Source: Syntrophorhabdus sp. PtaB.Bin027
Lineage (GTDB): Bacteria; Desulfobacterota; Syntrophorhabdia; Syntrophorhabdales; Syntrophorhabdaceae
Assembly: GCA_002067585.1 (NCBI GenBank)
Contig: MVQO01000179.1
Span: 1-64,000, forward strand
Direction: 5' to 3'
DNA length: 64,000 nucleotides
This document shows positions 18,155 through 28,069 of this stretch, in pieces. The position numbers and the translations under genes are program-made. The notes under the pieces are model-generated. The model had not been told where the DNA came from. It saw only the letters and a list, made by a program, of their open reading frames with translations, and ran no database searches. Position 1 is the stretch's first letter. The number at the start of each line of letters is the position of its first letter.

Positions 18155-19129
18155 TCATAGTCTTTTCAAAACGTAAGATTTCAAATCTTTGATTATCCAT
18201 TTTAAGGCCACCAAAGTGTTAATTTTGAAACCTCCAAGAACCTTCTTCATGGCATTGAAAAATTGCTTCTTTTTAAGAAATAATCGGCTATAATCCAAAT
18301 GAGCCCGGACAAAGCTCTCTTCGATTATTTTCCGTTGATCAGGGTTCATCATGTTGTTATAGCGCCATAACTCTTTATAAAGTAAAATAGTGCAATCATG
18401 ATATCTGGGCGTTTTGCTGTCCAGCGCAACAGTCAGGCGTCCGCCTCTGTCATCATCTGATGACATGACCGTTCCAATCCCAGAAACTGCACAAGCCGGG
18501 TAAAACAAACATACCCTGTAAAAAAAGAAGGTGTCTTCCCTGGTCACCAAGGCCTTCGGTATTCCTGCTTCAATATAAATTTGACGCTGTATTACACTTG
18601 CTTGCAGCATCATGGGTTGCCTTCTCAGCCCGAGGGCATACCTGCTTGCATCCTGTCTGAATTCGTACCTCCCACTAATGCTGAATCCGCAAAAATCCCA
18701 GTATGAACCGCCCTTCTCATTTACATTGTGTTCAATATCAGAAAAATAGAGCACCGCCTTTTCTTCTGTGTCATGCATTGCATAAACAATATGTTTGAGA
18801 TGATGGGGCAGCCAATAATCATCCGAGTCTAAAAATGCTATCCATCCGAACTTTGCTTCACTAACGCCCCGATTCCTGGCTGCCGCAACACCTGCATTGT
18901 CCTGGTAAACATACCGCACCTTGTCACCGTACTTTTGAACTATTTCCCTGGTAGCGTCTTTGGATCCGTCGTCTATCACTATTATTTCAGCAGGAGGGTA
19001 TTCCTGTGCAAGCACGCTTTCTATGGCACGGGCTATGGTTTTTTCCCGGTTATAGACCGGAATTACGGCACTTATTTGAATTTCTTCAAGCGCTCTGCAA
19101 TCTAATGCGTCCGATTCCATTGGCTTCAT
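18155..19129 (-). CDS. Glycosyltransferase family 2
   Basis: 324 residues. ISAVIPVYNREKTIARAIES, VIDDGSKDAT and the DxD region AFLDSDDYWLP mark a GT-A inverting enzyme. The C-terminal part is alpha-helical and basic. It overlaps the next upstream GT2 gene by 4 bases (ATGA), so the two are co-translated. Probably adds one residue of the repeat unit in the cytoplasm. Confidence 0.9.
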   Translation of the reverse strand: MKPMESDALDCRALEEIQISAVIPVYNREKTIARAIESVLAQEYPPAEIIVIDDGSKDATREIVQKYGDKVRYVYQDNAGVAAARNRGVSEAKFGWIAFLDSDDYWLPHHLKHIVYAMHDTEEKAVLYFSDIEHNVNEKGGSYWDFCGFSISGRYEFRQDASRYALGLRRQPMMLQASVIQRQIYIEAGIPKALVTREDTFFFYRVCLFYPACAVSGIGTVMSSDDDRGGRLTVALDSKTPRYHDCTILLYKELWRYNNMMNPDQRKIIEESFVRAHLDYSRLFLKKKQFFNAMKKVLGGFKINTLVALKWIIKDLKSYVLKRL

Positions 19130-20145
19130 GTACGTTTCCCTGATAGATTGTACAACAGTTTATCCCAGTTCCACGCTATAGTCTGTTTCACTCTTGCCGA
19201 TGTCATCTTCGTTCTTTTTGCCAGATTCTGGCCAAGCACCTTTTTCGCAAAAGCATATTTCCAGTCAACAACAGGGGGTAACAACCGTCCTCCCAGTTCG
19301 ATAGCAAGTTCATCAGCCTTTTTCAAAATATCTCCGCGGCCCCGGCTGAATGTTCCTGCGCCGACCTGAAGCACCCGAAGGCAGGCTGCCCTGGTTCTCT
19401 CACTGTCTTCAAGGGATAATAGATACCCTGTACTCATACGCATTGAAAGAAGGATGCCCTGAAGAGCTTTATCTGAAGGATCTTTGCTAAGGCTCTTTGG
19501 GTTACTTTTTCTGTAATAACATCTTGCCTCTTGCACAAATCTGACCTTTTTAGAGGCAACTACCACCCGAGCAATATACTCTCCATCGTCATCCGGTGCT
19601 GTTCTCACATCCCAGGGGCCAGCCAAATCCGTTAATTCACGGCTCACAAGCCATACAGCAGGATTCATGAATACATTCTCGTTGAATTTTGTGATAAGCC
19701 AGTCTGCAGGCTCAAGATCCTGCCAGAGATTGTCAGGTATGAATTTGGCCTTTTTGTATCGATAATAGAATTTTGCCCATGATGAGGTTAGCAATATTCT
19801 CGGTTCATCCTCTTCTGCCACCGCCATTTGCTTCTCAATCTTGTCAGGCGCGAGAAGATCGTCTGCGTCAAGCCACTGGATATAATCGCCCTGCGCATAT
19901 TCATATGCCTTGTTCCTCGCCGCAGCAGCGCCTTGATTCTCCTGGGTTATTACCTTTACGCTCTTACTTTCATATTGTCTTGCAATTTTTAACGAATTAT
20001 CTGTAGACCCATCATCGACAATGATTATTTCCTTGTTTGGCCATGTTTGGGATAGGGCCGACTCCATGGTTTCCCAGAACCATTGTTCCGCGTTGTATAA
20101 GGGTATCAGAATTGAAACAAGCTTAGACATCGTGTTTGTTACCAT
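19126..20145 (-). CDS. Glycosyltransferase family 2
   Basis: 339 residues with VSILIPLYNAEQWFWETMES, IIVDDGSTDNS and QWLDADDLLAPDKIE (DxD). A GT-A inverting transferase. An ATG six codons in (20130) is an equally possible start. It overlaps the GH2-like gene upstream by 7 bases, an odd coupling of a secreted hydrolase to a cytoplasmic transferase. Confidence 0.9.
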   Translation of the reverse strand: MVTNTMSKLVSILIPLYNAEQWFWETMESALSQTWPNKEIIIVDDGSTDNSLKIARQYESKSVKVITQENQGAAAARNKAYEYAQGDYIQWLDADDLLAPDKIEKQMAVAEEDEPRILLTSSWAKFYYRYKKAKFIPDNLWQDLEPADWLITKFNENVFMNPAVWLVSRELTDLAGPWDVRTAPDDDGEYIARVVVASKKVRFVQEARCYYRKSNPKSLSKDPSDKALQGILLSMRMSTGYLLSLEDSERTRAACLRVLQVGAGTFSRGRGDILKKADELAIELGGRLLPPVVDWKYAFAKKVLGQNLAKRTKMTSARVKQTIAWNWDKLLYNLSGKRT

Positions 20146-23100
20146 CTGAAAAAGCGATATGGATCATCCCATTCTTCCGGAAAATCCAGATACAAACCAT
20201 TCAACCATCTTTTCTCCCAGTTGGTAATCACCGGAGTATAAAAACGCTGCAGAAGTGGAGTCGACCCTCTCACCCCTATATTGGCAAGCAACCGTGAAAG
20301 GAGAAACGAAGTCCTGCGATATGTCCGTTTGGTATTCTGCTTCGTATAGTCAAATTGCCAGGGAACCAACTGGCAAAAGACTGCATTTGTTTTTTCTGCA
20401 CTGGCAAGAACACCATTGCCCGGCAACGAATCACCTTCTGACATAAGAGGCAAAACACGCGGGTCACGGTTGTGGATGTCCGCGGGCCCAATCCCTGCAA
20501 AAACCGAGTCTTTACCAGAACTTTTAAAAAAAGCGGCTATGTGCTCTGCTCTTTTCATGCTTATTTTTTTTGGCAGGAATGCGTTTGTCTCTCCATCATC
20601 GAGACCAATCGCCAGAATGTTGCCCCCTTCCTTCAACCAATCATTGAAGAGTCTGGCTTGCATTGAAAGTTCTTTGCCACCACCCGGGCCGACAATCATA
20701 ACATGATCTGTTGTCAGAGTTCTTGTACTGATGCTCTCGAGAGGGATACCTGCTGCCTCAAGATGTTTTTTTCCGAGATTGTCTCCAACGTAAACAGCTT
20801 TTCGTGTCTTTTTCGGTTTCCAATCAGACACATATTGAAGAATATTTCGAGCCATTTTGGTCGCAACTGGTTCACTCTCTGTCCGCCCCGTAACATCCAT
20901 CTGACAGAAAAAAATGAACCCTTTGCCTTCACGATATTCCAAAAGGGGACTGTACTGCAGACTGAAACCACCGTCTGCTACAGGAAGAAAATCACCGCGA
21001 TGGGGTTTTTCAATAAGAACAGATGCAACATTGCCTCGATTCCCACACCTCCACACCCGTGTGGCTTCAATACCGCACCATTTAACCGATGGTGCATTGT
21101 CAAAGCGGCTGCTACGCTGGTATGCCAACCTCGGCGAAAGGATTGTCGCCTCTCCTCGCCAGTCTCGCAGATGTTCTGCTGAAATTCCATTGAGAATAGG
21201 GTGGTCAACCACCCGGTGAAAAACGTTCCGTAACCCGTATTCTGCCACGCGAAACCCAAGCCTCTTTTCCAGAACATCAGCCTTCTGCTCAAAGACGACC
21301 ACCTTCAATCCCTCACGCACACGGCTCAGGTCAGGACCCTGCCCTTTTAAAGTCAAAGCGCCTTTGCCAATGATGAGTATATCGAAGCCGTTAAAGTTTG
21401 CATCCACACTGACTTGCTTGCACTCGATTCCCAGGGTTTTCATCAAACTTCCCGTTTCACCTTTAGGATCAAACAGGGCAACCCTCCCCTTCATCTTTAA
21501 AGGGGAAACCTGGGATAAAACGTGAACTACAAAAGAATCATCCTGAACTTCTCCTGTACTGAATTTAACTACAATTTTTAGTTTGTATGCCCCTGGAACA
21601 AGCTCATCCGGCAGATCAAGACTCAGGAGGATACGCTCCTGTTCGCCTGTTCTTACGGTAATCTTCTTGCTTCCCTTCACGGCTCGCGGAAGGTTGAAGA
21701 TCCATTCACATTTAGCTGATACAGTCTCGCGGGAATTGTTTATGATAATAATCTGCTTCTCAACTGTTTCTCCTGGGAAAAAATTGTGATCTTTGCCCGT
21801 AAACCGATCACGTTTGCCTCCGATATAAGCCAGGAGAGGCTGGTTGTTCCGAATGATAGCTTCACCTGCAGCCGTTGGAATCCAGTCTCTTCTTTCAAAT
21901 GCCAGATCCATCCTTTCGTATCGATCTTCAATGTAGTCAGGACTGAAACCCGGCCGCTGCAAATTCTCCCAATCAACAAGAAGCTCTGACCTGTCCCTGG
22001 CAACTCCTCCACGCACCTTCCATAAGTGGCCGAACTCCCAAGGAGAAATTGCAGACACTCCCCAGGTGCGAAAGGCTCGCCAACTCTCCGTAAAGTACAT
22101 AGCAAATACTGAGTGGCGATCGTCAAAATCCCTGGACATTACACGATGGGGGTAATCCCACCGATGCCAGACACTGCCCAGCCTGAATTGCTTTGCTTCC
22201 CACCGTAAATTCTCCTTCTCCATTGGGCTTATTTTAAAGGCACGGTCGCCTAAAAACTGTGAGTTCCATTCCGCAACACAGAACTCCCAGGGTACTTTGG
22301 CATTCCCATAAGCACGTTTGCCTTTGTACCACCCCCGGTACATGGTCCAGTCCCAGGAAAATGGTGCACCAAATTCGCACGTAAACAGAGGCTTAACCCC
22401 GCCTAGTGCCCAATGCTCAAACCAATCCGAAAGCTCCTGCGCAGGTACAAAGTTAGGATAGAAATTGGTCGTGTGCATGGAACCCAGGTTGCCTGACGAG
22501 TGATGGTAAATGATTCGGCTCTGGTCGAGGCGTTTCACGATAGACTCCGCCCGCAAGGCCAGCTTAGCATTCTTTGATGATTTCTGGTCCCGTAAGCTGT
22601 TGATTCCATCAATCAGGTCAGGGTTCATGTCTTCATTATAACCTGTTGCGTTGTGACTCATGGAATACATCACCACTGAAGGATGGTTTTGCACAGCCTT
22701 CACATAGTATTCCACATGCCTGGCGTAATGATTTTTTTGTTCAGCGTCCGCGTTGTTCCATTCATAGTGTTTGAAATGGGGCTGTGAGAAGGATACGAGT
22801 ATTCCAACATCATCAGTGGCCTTCAGAATCTCTGCAAAACTCAGGTGAGAGCCCGGTTCACAACCATAATTATGTGTGTATACCATGTTAATACCAAAGC
22901 TTTTTAACCGTAGAAGACTCTCTTTTGCAGCCGTATAAGTTGCCCACGCTGCGCCTGCCTGTGCGTTGTCAAGCGGAACAGAGGAAAGAAAAATTCTTGT
23001 ACCGTTAAGGTAGAAATCCCTGCCTTCAATCCAAAATTCCCGGAACCCGAATCGCACATCATGGGCTGTGTCCAACAGCTTATCCCCGATTTCCATGAGG

Positions 23101-24029
23101 GAAAGCCGAAGGTTAAAAATATTTTGCGGTGTATGAATATCCCAGAGTTTATCCGGTTTCCACTTACTTTTGAACGAAATGCGACCGTTTTTGAGATCAC
23201 CCTTCCTGAAAGCCGTACTGTTAAATTTTTTAACGATACGTCCCTTGTCATATATGCAGGCGTACAGCGTATATTCGCCATCCGTATTTAGATTCTTAAG
23301 GGCGGCGCTGACAGAAATCTCTTCTTTCCGGAAAGAGGTATCAACCTTCACATCACCAATCCGAGCAGCACACGATTCCCCGACCAGAAAAATGTCGCCG
23401 CAAAGACCACGGCGCGCTATGGTTCCTTTATTGTCACCGGTCAGGGGTTTATCCCTGTGCGAGCGCATAACATCATTTAAAGACATCGCTACAACGAGCA
23501 TTGTAAGGACATGTTTGTTGCCTACTCTGCAAATCGATGTCAGATCAATCTCGCCTCCAGGAAATCTGATTTCTCCCACGTGCTTGCCGTCCAGGTAGAC
23601 CGCTGCATAGGAATTCAGATATTCTACCGACAAAGCAACCCTACAGTTATTCCATCCGCGGGGGATGGTAATTTCCCGCTGGTACCATGAAGCCCGGGTT
23701 TCCCGCAGATTATTGCCCGCCCAATCTGGATGGTAATAAATCCGTTGTGAATCTTTTTGTATGTAGCTGGTAATTCCCGGCCAGGAACCGGGCACCTTGA
23801 AATAACCCCAACTGCCTGATGGCACCTCAGCCGCTATTTCCTTCGCTGGTTGCCATCGCCATAGACCATTCAGGCAGACACGTTCACGGGTTGCGGTGGT
23901 CTCCCGAAAAGCCTTTTTTATGTTCCAGACAGCTTTTATTCCATCAGGAAGTTGTACATTTGCATTTGCAGTGTATGCAAACCCGGCTATCTGGATACAC
24001 AGCAATAGACCCAAAATAAAAGGCATCAT
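20139..24029 (-). CDS. Large secreted glycoside hydrolase family 2-like protein
   Basis: 1,296 residues with a signal peptide (ends about residue 23). Order: sugar-binding jelly roll (about 45-240, LNGLWRW, VPGSWPG, ASWYQREI), Ig-like domain, TIM barrel (about 345-640), further beta domains, and a C-terminal part with a GATase/ThuA-like look (VALFDPKGETG, HVMIVGPGGG). The nucleophile region CEFGAPFSWDW is near residue 550. At the acid/base strand, HPSVVMYSMSHNATGYNE replaces the usual W-S-L-G-N-E, so the Glu is displaced or absent. Likely exo-acting on the locus glycan or a host/plant glycan in the periplasm. Confidence 0.8.
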   Translation of the reverse strand: MMPFILGLLLCIQIAGFAYTANANVQLPDGIKAVWNIKKAFRETTATRERVCLNGLWRWQPAKEIAAEVPSGSWGYFKVPGSWPGITSYIQKDSQRIYYHPDWAGNNLRETRASWYQREITIPRGWNNCRVALSVEYLNSYAAVYLDGKHVGEIRFPGGEIDLTSICRVGNKHVLTMLVVAMSLNDVMRSHRDKPLTGDNKGTIARRGLCGDIFLVGESCAARIGDVKVDTSFRKEEISVSAALKNLNTDGEYTLYACIYDKGRIVKKFNSTAFRKGDLKNGRISFKSKWKPDKLWDIHTPQNIFNLRLSLMEIGDKLLDTAHDVRFGFREFWIEGRDFYLNGTRIFLSSVPLDNAQAGAAWATYTAAKESLLRLKSFGINMVYTHNYGCEPGSHLSFAEILKATDDVGILVSFSQPHFKHYEWNNADAEQKNHYARHVEYYVKAVQNHPSVVMYSMSHNATGYNEDMNPDLIDGINSLRDQKSSKNAKLALRAESIVKRLDQSRIIYHHSSGNLGSMHTTNFYPNFVPAQELSDWFEHWALGGVKPLFTCEFGAPFSWDWTMYRGWYKGKRAYGNAKVPWEFCVAEWNSQFLGDRAFKISPMEKENLRWEAKQFRLGSVWHRWDYPHRVMSRDFDDRHSVFAMYFTESWRAFRTWGVSAISPWEFGHLWKVRGGVARDRSELLVDWENLQRPGFSPDYIEDRYERMDLAFERRDWIPTAAGEAIIRNNQPLLAYIGGKRDRFTGKDHNFFPGETVEKQIIIINNSRETVSAKCEWIFNLPRAVKGSKKITVRTGEQERILLSLDLPDELVPGAYKLKIVVKFSTGEVQDDSFVVHVLSQVSPLKMKGRVALFDPKGETGSLMKTLGIECKQVSVDANFNGFDILIIGKGALTLKGQGPDLSRVREGLKVVVFEQKADVLEKRLGFRVAEYGLRNVFHRVVDHPILNGISAEHLRDWRGEATILSPRLAYQRSSRFDNAPSVKWCGIEATRVWRCGNRGNVASVLIEKPHRGDFLPVADGGFSLQYSPLLEYREGKGFIFFCQMDVTGRTESEPVATKMARNILQYVSDWKPKKTRKAVYVGDNLGKKHLEAAGIPLESISTRTLTTDHVMIVGPGGGKELSMQARLFNDWLKEGGNILAIGLDDGETNAFLPKKISMKRAEHIAAFFKSSGKDSVFAGIGPADIHNRDPRVLPLMSEGDSLPGNGVLASAEKTNAVFCQLVPWQFDYTKQNTKRTYRRTSFLLSRLLANIGVRGSTPLLQRFYTPVITNWEKRWLNGLYLDFPEEWDDPYRFFRW

Positions 24030-24037
24030 TCTTGTGT

Positions 24038-24814
24038 TTATTCAATCCTGGTCTCTTTAGCGAGCTGAAGCCTCTCAAGGGCATCAATAACAGGCAATAT
24101 CACCGCACCCGACTGAGCGGCATATTTGACAACTTCTGTGAAGAAGTGAGGTGTACAACCGTATGGTGATGGTTTCTCTGTAACATCATGTGTTGCGAAA
24201 ATGAGCCATCCTGAGGATGAAATGCTGTGATCGATTATCTTTTTTATCGATTCAATATCCACGTTATTTCTCTTGTCAATAAAATACGCCTTAAGAAGAT
24301 TCAGATCTGCAAATCCCACGTTAGGTATCTGCCCCCCACCCCTGCAACAAAGAAAATGTTTTTCAAGTTGTGACTTGACAGATGGCCTTGGCACACCTAT
24401 CGGATATGCAAACGTTTTGAAACAGATTCCGGGTATAATTGACTCGAGTACCAGCTTGTTCCTTGTAATCGACTCAATAAACTTTTTGGGGTTTGTTTGC
24501 CATGTATAAAGATGATCAAATGTATGGCAACCAAGCTCATGTCCCTCATTAACTGCACGCAAGAGGTCATCAATAGACGCGATGGTTCCAACTTCTGTGG
24601 TTGCGCCGAGCAATCCAAGTGATACAAAATATGTGGCTCTAGCCCCATAGGAATGTAAGATATTTCCTCCTGTATGAAATGCCGTTATTGGCGCATCATC
24701 AAAGGTAAAGGAAATTAGTGGAACTTGCGTCTCTATCGAAACCATACGTCGATTGAGTCGATAGGCCACCAACCTACGGTATTTGCTGACAACCTTAGAA
24801 AGAATTGTGCTCAT
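24038..24814 (-). CDS. Polysaccharide deacetylase (NodB/CE4 family)
   Basis: 258 residues. The motif set is complete: TFDDAP (catalytic and metal Asp), GHELGCHTFDHL (HxxxH metal site) and FAYPIG. CE4 enzymes remove N- or O-acetyl groups from sugars using a metal. There is no signal peptide, so it may act on lipid-linked or nucleotide-linked intermediates. It overlaps the Wzy/ligase gene by 4 bases. Confidence 0.9.
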   Translation of the reverse strand: MSTILSKVVSKYRRLVAYRLNRRMVSIETQVPLISFTFDDAPITAFHTGGNILHSYGARATYFVSLGLLGATTEVGTIASIDDLLRAVNEGHELGCHTFDHLYTWQTNPKKFIESITRNKLVLESIIPGICFKTFAYPIGVPRPSVKSQLEKHFLCCRGGGQIPNVGFADLNLLKAYFIDKRNNVDIESIKKIIDHSISSSGWLIFATHDVTEKPSPYGCTPHFFTEVVKYAAQSGAVILPVIDALERLQLAKETRIE

Positions 24815-26175
24815 GCAGTTTGTTTAATGCCATTCGCTGCATCAAGTTTCGTGGTTTCGTTGACAAAGTGCTTCTGACTGTTGGCTTCAGTTATGCCAAA
24901 CAATAAAAGTAGCCACATGTTGTTTATTCCATAGAATGAAGCCTCTGTATAGTTGTAAAGAAGGGCAGACACGATGAAACAAAGGCTTAACATACCAAGG
25001 GGGTAATCGACAATAAGCTGTCGTCTAACCTTGAGCAGGCCTGCCAAGATAATTGCACCCGTAAAGAATAGACCTATATAACCAAGGTTCAGATATTGTT
25101 CAAGATACCCATTGTGGGCCTGATTAATGGTCCTTCCCGTAAATCCCCATATTACTTGGAGTCGTTCGCCCATCCAAAAACTATAGTAGCCGGCACCCAT
25201 AATTGGGTTCGTGACCATACCCATGAGAAATACCCATATGGGCACCCGTGTCGTGAGGCTTCTGTCACGTCCGAGGAGATCAAGTACCAGGTCTGTCAAA
25301 CTAAAGGTTACCTCCAAAAGAAAAAAAACTGGAATAAAAACAACTAGAAAAGTTATTATGTTTCTTGGCCTTTTAACAAACATTTCGACACGACTCGCAA
25401 GAAGCAAAAACACCACAACCACCAAACAGACGATGGCGGTCGCACTCTTGGAAAGATTAAGAAGCCAAACAGTCAAGACCATGAGGATAAGATCAGCTAT
25501 ATTTTCCTGCCAGTTCCATCTAAACTTATTTTTGTATTTCAAAAGATATTTCCACGAAAAATAAATGCCACAAATCAAACACAACATGCCAAGGGAATTC
25601 TTTTGCTGGCCAACACCAGTTGCATACAATTCTCCAGTGCTCTCGTGGAATTGCCGCCCCAGTGTAGGAAAATACTTAAAAAATACGATCGACAATGGTA
25701 GCCACGCCACTGCAAGACGCCTTAAAATGCTGTCAATTGCCTCTACTGGACGCCTGTCGGTCAGAATGACCAGTACCATGATTGGATTGCCTAACTCTTT
25801 AATCCATCTTTTAAATGATACAAAGGGGAAATCAGACCATACAATACTGACCCCGCAATAGAGAAAATAAAGCCATATCCATTTATTCTGCCTGACCAAC
25901 AAATTCCAGTCAATCTTTCTCCTGGATAAAACGTACAGGCCGCCAACAATCAACAAGGTAAAAACTATGGCATCAAGCGGGCTTCCCTCGTGATAGGCCT
26001 CTAATTGAGAGGGAGACCAATTCAACCATTGAGAAACATACCGACTACCGGCCAAGAACATCCATATTAAGGGAATCCACAACTCATGTGATGGACCATC
26101 TTTTGTCTTGATATCTATCCAAAAGATGTAACCTATAAAAAGAAGGCAGAGAAAAAGTGCAAGTTGAGGTGGCAT
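24811..26175 (-). CDS. O-antigen ligase/polymerase family protein (Wzy/WaaL-like)
   Basis: 454 residues with about 10-12 membrane helices. The Wzy_C block is clear: VPIWVFLMGMVTNPIMGAGY followed by AHNGYLEQYLNLGYIGL, where the His-Asn pair is a family hallmark. The protein either polymerises repeat units or ligates them to a lipid acceptor on the periplasmic side. Presence of Wzx and Wzz in the locus favours polymerase. Confidence 0.85.
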   Translation of the reverse strand: MPPQLALFLCLLFIGYIFWIDIKTKDGPSHELWIPLIWMFLAGSRYVSQWLNWSPSQLEAYHEGSPLDAIVFTLLIVGGLYVLSRRKIDWNLLVRQNKWIWLYFLYCGVSIVWSDFPFVSFKRWIKELGNPIMVLVILTDRRPVEAIDSILRRLAVAWLPLSIVFFKYFPTLGRQFHESTGELYATGVGQQKNSLGMLCLICGIYFSWKYLLKYKNKFRWNWQENIADLILMVLTVWLLNLSKSATAIVCLVVVVFLLLASRVEMFVKRPRNIITFLVVFIPVFFLLEVTFSLTDLVLDLLGRDRSLTTRVPIWVFLMGMVTNPIMGAGYYSFWMGERLQVIWGFTGRTINQAHNGYLEQYLNLGYIGLFFTGAIILAGLLKVRRQLIVDYPLGMLSLCFIVSALLYNYTEASFYGINNMWLLLLFGITEANSQKHFVNETTKLDAANGIKQTA

Positions 26176-26247
26176 ACCTACAAAACTCTTGAGGTGTTAT
26201 TGTGTTCAAACAAACAGTAATAAAAATCGAAAAAAACTTTAAACATA

Positions 26248-27963
26248 TTAAGGACTGTCTACGAAAAACCTGTTGACAAGCTCGGCAGTAAGAGCACTAG
26301 CAATCTCGTTTGTATAATCACTTTCCCCCCGTATGTGAGTTTCAACACATTGTTCGAGGAAACTTTTATTGATATGTGGTCTTTCCAATGAACGTTTGTC
26401 GAGGAGAACCTCTCTAACCCAGCCTGATAGTTCATTGCAAAACCATTGTCCCGGATAGGCAGGGTAATTCTCATGGTCTCGTTTTCGCAAGAAACCCAAC
26501 AAAGAACCCAGAACTCCTCTTACCTTGGAATCAGTCTTTTCTGCAAGGAGAGGATTTCCGTCCCGTATCAGCCTCACACAAGTTCCTTCATCTTCTCTGA
26601 CTTCGTCAAGGGCTCTGTACATAAGGCCCACAAGGTCATTGTCCAACAATGGTGTCCTAACTGCCATTTGAGACTGGCCTATGGACAGCTTTCCCGAACA
26701 GGACCACGGAATTGCCTTACTCAAACTAAACGTTAAACTGTCTGATGATAACTCTTTGAATCGACCTGCTACCTCTTTTACCACATTCAAAAACTCACGG
26801 TTAAATAAATGTTCATCCAGGCTACTGCTGTGTATCAGGCGATCTTTCCTCAAGACCACGCCGCCATAGGTACCTGTTACTTGAATAGGAGCTATCTCCC
26901 GTGCCCGCTCATGAAAATAAAGCTCAGCCGCACCAGATATATCAACAGCGCCATCGGAAATAAACAATACATCTTGCATCAGCCTGGGATATTCTGTAAC
27001 AAAATTGTCATCAGGCGCTATCATGTGCAGCGCCTGACCTGTAACTTCCGCTATTTGTCGTGCTATTTTTAAATCTTCGGTATTCACAAAATGCCCACTG
27101 AGCGTATAACACGGAACCTTCTCGGGTCCATAAAGGGCATTGGCAAGGATTACCCTTATCCCCAGATCCTTTGACAGGGGTATTCCTATTCTGTCTTCTG
27201 CCCTGAAATAGCGCTTTAAAAGCTTCTGTAGAGTGTAAACCAACCTCTCGTAATGAAACTCGTTCTCCAGTAAGGGCTGAGTCTCCAGATTAGATGGGTG
27301 GAAGTAAGTCTTTTTGTCAATCCTGCCATCTTCTTCAAATATCCAGGCTGATCCTCCCGGAAGCAAAAAAATATCTTGGAACAATGATCTGTTATCAAGG
27401 ACGCATCCGTACGAAAAAAACTCGGCCAGACTATGTATATTTATCTGCTTCGCATCAGACGGGAGAACCCCAAGTATTGCCTTTGCTTCGGTGGAAAAGT
27501 AAAAGGCACCCTTGCCTTCATAATAGTAAAGCCTGTGGAGTCCGTATCTATCATTAAAAAGAATAACCTTTCCATTTCGTCGATCTATCAGCAGTCCATG
27601 AAAATTGCCATTCAGCATGAGCAAAAAATCTTCGCCCCATTCTTCGTACATATGAACTATATACGAGGCATTTTTCTTATCATATGAGTGGTTTCTTTTT
27701 TTTATTTCATCCATATCTTCTGGATCATTGAAGTTTTCACCGGAATAAATAAGTGTAATATCTTTTTTTTCATTATTGATTGGCCCACAGTCAGAAAAAG
27801 CTCCTTTGTGACATGTCCAACCCACGTATACACCGCAATCGGCAAATGCAAGTTTCCCACTGTGATAGAATGCCTCCATGTGCAAAAAACCGCGCATTAA
27901 CTCAAGCTCATTATTGTTTACTTCTTTTGATCTTTTACTTATTATTCCTAAAATACCGGGCAT
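26248..27963 (-). CDS. Asparagine-synthetase-like protein, degenerate in both domains
   Basis: 571 residues in AsnB layout: an N-terminal Ntn-glutaminase-like domain (to about 210) and a synthetase (PP-loop) domain. The protein begins MPGILGI, so the glutaminase Cys that follows Met is Pro, and the RGPD motif is missing; FNDRYGLHRLYYYEG is retained. The ATP pyrophosphatase loop, normally SGGxDS, reads PLSKDLGIR near residue 262. It is paralogous to 31127-32968 (shared REIAP, ISGAAELY, CYTxSG). A transferase role is doubtful; a structural partner of the paralogue is possible. Confidence 0.8.
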   Translation of the reverse strand: MPGILGIISKRSKEVNNNELELMRGFLHMEAFYHSGKLAFADCGVYVGWTCHKGAFSDCGPINNEKKDITLIYSGENFNDPEDMDEIKKRNHSYDKKNASYIVHMYEEWGEDFLLMLNGNFHGLLIDRRNGKVILFNDRYGLHRLYYYEGKGAFYFSTEAKAILGVLPSDAKQINIHSLAEFFSYGCVLDNRSLFQDIFLLPGGSAWIFEEDGRIDKKTYFHPSNLETQPLLENEFHYERLVYTLQKLLKRYFRAEDRIGIPLSKDLGIRVILANALYGPEKVPCYTLSGHFVNTEDLKIARQIAEVTGQALHMIAPDDNFVTEYPRLMQDVLFISDGAVDISGAAELYFHERAREIAPIQVTGTYGGVVLRKDRLIHSSSLDEHLFNREFLNVVKEVAGRFKELSSDSLTFSLSKAIPWSCSGKLSIGQSQMAVRTPLLDNDLVGLMYRALDEVREDEGTCVRLIRDGNPLLAEKTDSKVRGVLGSLLGFLRKRDHENYPAYPGQWFCNELSGWVREVLLDKRSLERPHINKSFLEQCVETHIRGESDYTNEIASALTAELVNRFFVDSP

Positions 27964-28069
27964 GAAAACATCTCATTCTAATTTGACATTGTGTTTATGC
28001 TCTATGCAATTATGATGTTAAATTATCTAAAGAGCTGATGGAACCCCTGGTGGCTTATTAATATTTTAT

